From Vibrio fluvialis (GTDB lineage: Bacteria; Pseudomonadota; Gammaproteobacteria; Enterobacterales; Vibrionaceae): 64,000 nt of DNA. The stretch covers positions 1,984,001 to 2,048,000 of the forward strand of contig NZ_UHIP01000001.1 of the NCBI RefSeq assembly GCF_900460245.1, written 5' to 3'. Made by a program: the position numbers and the translations under genes. Positions 59,029-64,000 of the stretch are shown here, one piece after another (position 1 is the first letter of the stretch; each line of letters begins with the position of its first letter). The notes beneath the pieces were generated by a model that was not told where the DNA came from, ran no database searches, and worked only from the letters and a program-made list of their open reading frames with translations.

Positions 59029-60327
59029 ATGTTTGGGTCGAAGAAAAAGCAGCATGCACTGCAAGCGTTGGAAAATGAGAAATTTCAGTTTGAGTGCTTT
59101 CAAAACGCTATAAAGGAACAGGTTCCGTATATTGAATTCACACCAGATGGGCACATACGTTTTGCCAACTCTCTATTTTTGGGCGCCGTGGGCTACACAC
59201 TGGAACAAATCGCAGGTAAACATCACAGCGTACTCTGTTTCCCCGAAGATACGGTGACAGCCGAATATAAACAGCTCTGGGGCGATCTAAAGAACGGTAA
59301 GCCCGTCCGTGGGCGCTTTATTCGCAAAGACAGTCAAGACAAAGCAGTTTGGGTCGCAGCGACCTATTTTCCTGTGGTGCAAAATGGCAAAGTAGCGTAC
59401 GTCGCGAAAGTGGCGTCCAACGTCACGCAGGAGCAGGTCGAACTGGAGCGAAACCAAGCACTACTCAAGGCAATGGACAAATCACTGGCGGTGATCGATT
59501 TTACTCCCGACGGCACTGTCCTCAACGCCAACAAGAACTTCCTTTCCTGCCTCGATTATCGACTCGACGAAATCACTGGCCAGCATCACCGTATGTTTTG
59601 CGAAGACGACTTTTACCAAAGCAACCCGAATTTCTGGTCGGATCTTGCGACAGGCAAAATTCAATCTGGGCTATTTAAACGTCGAGACAAACATGGCCGT
59701 GTCATATGGCTGGAAGCCACCTATAACCCGATTTTCAATCACGAAAACAAAGTGGTGAAAATCATTAAACTGGCAAGCGATATTACTGAACGAGTGGAGC
59801 AAGCCATGGTAGTACGCGATGCCGCGAAGAAGTCGTGCCAAATTGCAGAAGATACCGTCACCATCGCACGTCAGGGGCAAGATTCTATCGCTTCGATGCT
59901 ATCAAACTCCAAAGAGATAAACGCAGCCGTCGATGCCGTTAGCGGCCTGATTGAAGAACTCAACCGCCAGTCGAAAAGCGTCGAAGCCATCGTCTCTACC
60001 ATCAGTGAAATCGCCGAGCAAACCAACTTACTCGCACTGAATGCTGCCATTGAAGCAGCACGAGCCGGTGATCAAGGGCGAGGGTTTGCGGTAGTCGCCG
60101 ATGAAGTGCGTAAACTGGCTTCGCGCACCTCAACCTCAACCTCCGAGATCGCTGCGGTGATCGACAAAAACTCGCAAATCATCGGCAATATCGACAACAA
60201 AATCAAAGTCGTCTTCGATAAAGCCTCACACGGTGAAAATCAGGCCAACACGGTCTCAGGCGTGATTGAGGAAATTATCTACGATGCGGATCTGGTATCA
60301 GAGACTGTACAAAAGCTCTCTATCTAG
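59029..60327 (+). CDS. Soluble PAS-PAS methyl-accepting chemotaxis protein (BdlA-like)
   Basis: A 432-residue cytoplasmic chemoreceptor without membrane segments. Two PAS domains (about 22-130 and 143-255, each closing with an IxLASDIT-type PAC end) precede an MCP signalling domain whose tip reads [38 protein letters not shown]. Length and order match BdlA of Pseudomonas aeruginosa, a redox-responsive biofilm dispersal protein. PAS cofactor (FAD or haem) cannot be told. GAGGGAA lies before the ATG. In my recollection V. cholerae has no such gene between the phosphatase and cobO genes, so it may be an insertion. Confidence 0.85.
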   Translation: MFGSKKKQHALQALENEKFQFECFQNAIKEQVPYIEFTPDGHIRFANSLFLGAVGYTLEQIAGKHHSVLCFPEDTVTAEYKQLWGDLKNGKPVRGRFIRKDSQDKAVWVAATYFPVVQNGKVAYVAKVASNVTQEQVELERNQALLKAMDKSLAVIDFTPDGTVLNANKNFLSCLDYRLDEITGQHHRMFCEDDFYQSNPNFWSDLATGKIQSGLFKRRDKHGRVIWLEATYNPIFNHENKVVKIIKLASDITERVEQAMVVRDAAKKSCQIAEDTVTIARQGQDSIASMLSNSKEINAAVDAVSGLIEELNRQSKSVEAIVSTISEIAEQTNLLALNAAIEAARAGDQGRGFAVVADEVRKLASRTSTSTSEIAAVIDKNSQIIGNIDNKIKVVFDKASHGENQANTVSGVIEEIIYDADLVSETVQKLSI

Positions 60328-60338
60328 CGTCGATTCAT

Positions 60339-60369
60339 GCTGCCAGCACGCGGGTTGGCAGCTCTCTTT
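60339..60369 (+). terminator. Terminator after the chemoreceptor gene
   Basis: GCTGCCA-GCACGCGGGT-TGGCAGC followed by TCTCTTTT, 11 bases past the stop codon. Confidence 0.75.
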
Positions 60370-60484
60370 TCCCCGTTGTTCACTGCGCTGTTCTGTGGCT
60401 GATTATCTCCATGCTTTTCGTTGGTTTTTGCCGTGCGATTGTTGGGCTATCATAGCGACAACTTAATGATAGAAAGGATGACTC

Positions 60485-61090
60485 ATGTCCAGCGAAGAGA
60501 CCAAACAACAACGCCACCAGGCAAGGCAACAGAAAGTCAAAGAACAAGTGGATGCCCGTGTGGCCGCGGCACAGGAAGTGAAAGGCCTGCTGCTGATCAT
60601 CACCGGTAACGGTAAAGGTAAATCCACTTCTGGCTTTGGTACGATTGCCCGCGCCGTTGGTCACGGCAAGCAATGTGCGGTTGCCCAGTTCATCAAAGGC
60701 ACCTGGGACAACGGCGAACGTAATCTGCTGGAAAAACTAGGCGTCGAATTTCAGGTAATGGCGACCGGCTTCACCTGGGAAACGCAGAATAAAGAGAGCG
60801 ATACGGCCGCAGCCCAATTGGTGTGGCAGGAGTGCAAACGCATGCTGCAGGACGAGACACTGGACGTGGTTTTGTTTGACGAACTGACTTACATGGTGAG
60901 TTACGGTTACATCGACCTCGATGAAGTGGTTGAAGCGCTGAACAACCGTCCACCTATGCAGTCCGTGATCATTACGGGACGCGGCGCACACCGTACTCTG
61001 ATTGAAATGGCCGATACGGTGTCGGAAGTGAAGAACGTTAAGCACGCTTTTGAGTCGGGTGTTAAAGCGCTGCAAGGTGTTGACTGGTAA
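60485..61090 (+). CDS. cobO: Cob(I)yrinic acid a,c-diamide adenosyltransferase
   Basis: A 201-residue CobA/CobO/BtuR-type corrinoid adenosyltransferase that attaches the adenosyl group of ATP to cobalt, used for salvaged cobamides. The P-loop is ITGNGKGKSTSGFGT (about 38-52), with LFDELTYMVSYGYID and SVIITGRGAHRTLIEMADTVSE later. AGGATG lies before the ATG. No other B12 gene is nearby, so it probably serves salvage. Single gene, with terminator shared with convergent asmA. Confidence 0.94.
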   Translation: MSSEETKQQRHQARQQKVKEQVDARVAAAQEVKGLLLIITGNGKGKSTSGFGTIARAVGHGKQCAVAQFIKGTWDNGERNLLEKLGVEFQVMATGFTWETQNKESDTAAAQLVWQECKRMLQDETLDVVLFDELTYMVSYGYIDLDEVVEALNNRPPMQSVIITGRGAHRTLIEMADTVSEVKNVKHAFESGVKALQGVDW

Positions 61091-61113
61091 CGTAGCGTTA
61101 AACGTTGCAATCG

Positions 61114-61146
61114 AAAAAGGGCTGGAAAATCCAGCCCTTTTGTTTT
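61114..61146. terminator. Bidirectional terminator between cobO and asmA
   Basis: AAAAAGGGCTGG-AAAAT-CCAGCCCTTTT between convergent genes. Confidence 0.9.
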
Positions 61147-61164
61147 ATCGCGTGTGCACAATGT

Positions 61165-63273
61165 TTAATTGAACAGGCCTTTCAGCAAGCCGTCTACGGC
61201 TTTTTTGGTGTTCTCGTCTTTGATCTTGTCGTTGATTTTCTCAAGCCCACGATCAATCTCTTTTTGCGCTTTCTGTTTCAGCACATCATCAAACACCAAT
61301 TTGAATTTCGGATCAGCCCATTTGCCGGAGACATTAATCGGAATGGTCACGTCGCGCAGCTCGTCAATGTTCTTACCACCTTGCCCTTCCAAGGAACCAA
61401 CAATAGAGGTACGCACCAGAAAATCGACCGTCTCCTGAATGTAGTTCGCTTTGCCTTCACCATGAATGCGCAGCAGTGGTGACTGCATACTTAAGTTATC
61501 GGTCGTCATTTCGCCTTTGTTCAGCTTCAGGGTCGCGGTCATTGCACTGAAATCGGTTTTCTGTACCGAGTTATCCTCACTCACCGACTGACCTTTGATT
61601 TTGGCGTAATTGGTGCGAATAAGCTGTGCCACGTTAATACCATTGACTGCGCCATCTGCAAAGTTGATGGCCACGGTACCCGCCAGGTTTTGCTTGATGC
61701 CCGTTGGCGTCAGGCTTTTACCTTGTACGTTGACATCGATATTTCCGGTACCTTCCAATTTGTCGTTATCCAGCACATCTTTCATTAGCGGCTGGATCTT
61801 AACGCCAGTGACGGTCTTTTTGATTGTGTAAGTGGCCGGAGTTTTACGAGCGTCGATCTGTGCGGTAGCTTTCACACTGCCCTGATACAGATTGGCCGTG
61901 AACGATTTCATATCGATCACACCACGGTTGACCGTAAAATTGGTCTTCACATTCTGCATTTTGGCGTTGCTGGCTTTGAACTTATCGATGGTCACATCAC
62001 CCGTCACATCCAGCGTCTTCAACGCAGACAAATCCGGTTCGGCTTCTGCTTTGTCTGAAGGACTGGTTCCAGCCGAACCACCAGCGGCTGGCTGGCTTTC
62101 TGCCGTTGCTGCTGGCTGTTTATTCAGCCCTAGGAATTCATCCAAATCAATATCCGGGCTGTGCAGATTAAAGCGAACTTTGGGAATATCACCCAGTGCG
62201 ACGCTGGCTTTGCCATCAAACTGCAGCGCATTTGCGCTAAGTTTATCCAGCACAACATTGAGCATGTTCTTGGTCATATCAAATGCAACCGAAGATTGCA
62301 TCGTTACTTTCATCGGAGACTGAGGCAATGCCGCACCTTCAAGATTCGCCGTCAGATCCAGTTTGTCGACACCCACCTGACTGATGGCCTTATCAACCTT
62401 CACCGATGCGCTGCCGCTGGCATCGAGCTTCATGTCCGAAGCAGTACCTTTCACCGAGAAGGTCAGAGCGTTGGCCTGATCAAATTCAAACGTCGCCAAA
62501 TTCAATTTCGCAGAATCAATGCGCGTCGCGGGGTCACTGAAATTTGCATCCAGCACAATGTTTCGCAGCGCGTACTGTTTGAAGTCTTTCGACAGCTTGA
62601 TTTCCGCGTTACCGCTCGCACCAAACTGTTGCTGGTTATTGCTGCCTTTCGCTGCAAAATCCACTTTGGTCCAGGTATCAGCCGCAAACTCAGAAACTTG
62701 CAACTGCACATCGTACAGTTTGGTTTGCGTGCCTGCTTTGTGGTCCTGAATTTCTAACAGCGCGTTGTTGATGGCGATACCCGCCAGATTGATGCTCCAA
62801 TCCTGAGCAGCCGTAGATTCTGAGCCCGATGTTTGCGCTGGCGCTGCATCCGATGTTTCGCCGGATGCGGAAGTCTGCTGCGCTTTGGTCAGGCTATCTA
62901 AATTGGAACGGCCATCTTTGAGCGTTTCCAGATGGACTTCAGCCCCGTCCAGACGGATGTTGCCGATCTGTAGTTGTTTGTCGAACAGTGGCATCACGGA
63001 TACATCAATACCAACATTGTCGACTTTAAATAGGTTCGGACTGGTGAATCCTTGCGGGTTTTTGAGCTCGGTTTTACCCAACTCAAAGCCGATAGACGGG
63101 AAGAATTGCCAACCGATGTCGCCGTCGATCACCAGATCGAGGCCGGTTTGCTTTTTGGTCTGTTCAACCAGCAGTGGTTTAAACTGGTTCGGATTAACCA
63201 GAATCACTAAGGCTGCGATCGCGCCTAGCACGACGACCAACAATGCAGCAACGAACAGGAACAGTTTTTTCAT
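61165..63273 (-). CDS. asmA: AsmA-family envelope protein
   Basis: A 702-residue protein with one N-terminal membrane anchor (about 4-27) and a large periplasmic part. The AsmA N-terminal signature NPNQFKPLLVEQTKKQTGLDLVIDGDIGW is clear, as is the C-terminal AsmA_2-like domain with GTGNIDVNVQGKSLTPTGI and NIDELRDVTIPINVSG. The middle is Ser/Ala/Gln-rich and low complexity. AsmA proteins belong to the bridge-like lipid-transfer group thought to carry phospholipids to the outer membrane. It lies between udk (upstream) and cobO. Confidence 0.93.
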   Translation of the reverse strand: MKKLFLFVAALLVVVLGAIAALVILVNPNQFKPLLVEQTKKQTGLDLVIDGDIGWQFFPSIGFELGKTELKNPQGFTSPNLFKVDNVGIDVSVMPLFDKQLQIGNIRLDGAEVHLETLKDGRSNLDSLTKAQQTSASGETSDAAPAQTSGSESTAAQDWSINLAGIAINNALLEIQDHKAGTQTKLYDVQLQVSEFAADTWTKVDFAAKGSNNQQQFGASGNAEIKLSKDFKQYALRNIVLDANFSDPATRIDSAKLNLATFEFDQANALTFSVKGTASDMKLDASGSASVKVDKAISQVGVDKLDLTANLEGAALPQSPMKVTMQSSVAFDMTKNMLNVVLDKLSANALQFDGKASVALGDIPKVRFNLHSPDIDLDEFLGLNKQPAATAESQPAAGGSAGTSPSDKAEAEPDLSALKTLDVTGDVTIDKFKASNAKMQNVKTNFTVNRGVIDMKSFTANLYQGSVKATAQIDARKTPATYTIKKTVTGVKIQPLMKDVLDNDKLEGTGNIDVNVQGKSLTPTGIKQNLAGTVAINFADGAVNGINVAQLIRTNYAKIKGQSVSEDNSVQKTDFSAMTATLKLNKGEMTTDNLSMQSPLLRIHGEGKANYIQETVDFLVRTSIVGSLEGQGGKNIDELRDVTIPINVSGKWADPKFKLVFDDVLKQKAQKEIDRGLEKINDKIKDENTKKAVDGLLKGLFN

Positions 63274-63302
63274 CTGCTTTTTCCTTGCGTGACGGATAAA
63301 GA

Positions 63303-63325
63303 AAGTGGCACCTAAAGTGCCACTT
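63303..63325 (-). terminator. Hairpin between udk and asmA
   Basis: AAGTGGCAC-TTTAG-GTGCCACTT on the minus strand, a nine-pair stem with only a short T-run (TTTC). Probably a partial terminator for udk. Confidence 0.6.
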
Positions 63326-63370
63326 ATACTAAGAAAAATAAAGTCAGCTATTGCTAAGCATTGGTTAAAA

Positions 63371-64000
63371 TTACGATTTTAGCAACTTAGCAATGTGCGC
63401 TTTCAATACGTCAATCGCGATGCGGTTCTTGCCACCACGAGGAACGATAATGTCAGCGTATTGTTTTGACGGTTCAATAAATTGCATGAACATTGGGCGA
63501 ACCGTTTTCTGGTACTGAGACAATACCGATTCCATCGTACGACCACGCTCTTCCACATCGCGTTTTACGCGGCGCAGCAGACAGATATCCAGTGGAGTGT
63601 CCATAAAGATGGTCGCGTGCATCAGGTCACGCAGGCGAGGATCGGTCAGAAGCAGAATGCCTTCCAGAATGATCACTTTCTTTGGTGTCATTGTGGTTGT
63701 GTTCGAGGTGCGAGTATGTTCTGTGTAGCTGTATTCAGGCACTTCCACCGCTTCACCGCGGGTCAGCTTCTGAAGGTGTTCACAAAGCAGATCGTGGTCA
63801 AGCGCATTCGGGTGGTCATAGTTGGTTTTGACGCGATCTTCCATGCTCAGATGACTTTGGTCTTTGTAATAGCAATCTTCCGTGATCACACCAATTTGAT
63901 GGTCGCCTACTTTCGCACGCAGTTCATTATAAATGGTACTTGCGATGAGGCTTTTCCCAGAAGCAGAAGCGCCAGCAATACCGACGATGACGCATTGATT
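63371..64000 (-). CDS. udk: Uridine kinase, 5' end cut by the window
   Basis: The last 209 residues of uridine/cytidine kinase, which phosphorylates uridine and cytidine with ATP or GTP in pyrimidine salvage. The frame is open to the right edge: the P-loop [11 protein letters not shown] is visible close to it and the first few residues, including the start codon, are missing. [31 protein letters not shown] and the lid region [21 protein letters not shown] are characteristic. It precedes asmA on the same strand with a hairpin between. Confidence 0.95.
   Translation of the reverse strand, partial: NQCVIVGIAGASASGKSLIASTIYNELRAKVGDHQIGVITEDCYYKDQSHLSMEDRVKTNYDHPNALDHDLLCEHLQKLTRGEAVEVPEYSYTEHTRTSNTTTMTPKKVIILEGILLLTDPRLRDLMHATIFMDTPLDICLLRRVKRDVEERGRTMESVLSQYQKTVRPMFMQFIEPSKQYADIIVPRGGKNRIAIDVLKAHIAKLLKS

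Noticed and set aside
58708-59154. 148-codon minus-strand frame overlapping the chemoreceptor start
   Set aside because: It overlaps the conserved N-terminus of the chemoreceptor, is rich in Cys and Phe in an unnatural way and has no ribosome site.

Overview
The window is chromosomal DNA of a Vibrio. The clearest marker is an aphB-type LysR regulator (47378-48253) whose first residues match the Vibrio cholerae virulence regulator as I remember it. Most other genes (minCDE, rnd-fadD, tsaB-yoaA, fadH, sppA, ansA, gapA, dnaX-ybaB-recR, fadIJ, cobO, asmA, udk) are Vibrionaceae core genes. The base composition looks close to 50% GC, which would suit the V. fluvialis/V. furnissii group better than V. 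cholerae, but species is inference. No phage, insertion sequence, integron or CRISPR array was seen.

Layout. 1-8530: the start of a Fur-box-controlled acylase on the minus strand, then uhpABC (hexose-phosphate sensing) followed by a three-gene ABC importer that resembles the sugar-phosphate transporter AfuABC more than an iron transporter. 8700-11160: tRNA-Arg(UCU), folD behind a PurR-type box, nupC. 11360-17550: a LysR regulator, a MltB-type transglycosylase, ycgL, minCDE, an M3 peptidase. 17680-25490: a long minus-strand run, yoaA-tsaB-small ORF-slp-hydrolase-fadD-rnd. 25780-40580: purU, fadH with a FadR operator, sppA, ansA, yeaC, a lipoprotein, msrB, gapA, yeaD, rlmA, a Fur-box ChaN lipoprotein, three poorly known ORFs and two cysteine-cluster proteins. 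40710-48860: aqpZ, the recR-ybaB-dnaX-apt-ybaN block, an unlisted 43-residue membrane peptide, an RssB-like regulator divergent from aphB, a nitroreductase. 49000-57400: a fatty-acid block with fadIJ, an ECF sigma/anti-sigma pair and two FadL porins. 57430-64000: an operon with a LexA box (unknown protein plus tyrosine phosphatase), a soluble PAS-PAS chemoreceptor, cobO, asmA and the cut end of udk.

How it fits together. Fatty-acid uptake and oxidation genes (fadL x2, fadD, fadH, fadI, fadJ) are scattered through the window. Two of their promoters carry good FadR operators placed over the predicted transcription start. Between fadI and the sigma gene lies the most interesting stretch: a minus-strand small-RNA candidate with an FNR-type box centred at -41.5, a 5' stem beginning exactly at the predicted start, an inner GAAA hairpin and a strong terminator. 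Other notable signals are a near-consensus SOS box over an uncharacterised operon, a canonical dnaX slippery heptamer leading straight to a -1 frame stop, an orphan terminator near 58.6 kb, and a DUF4344 protein whose HExxH motif has lost its first histidine.
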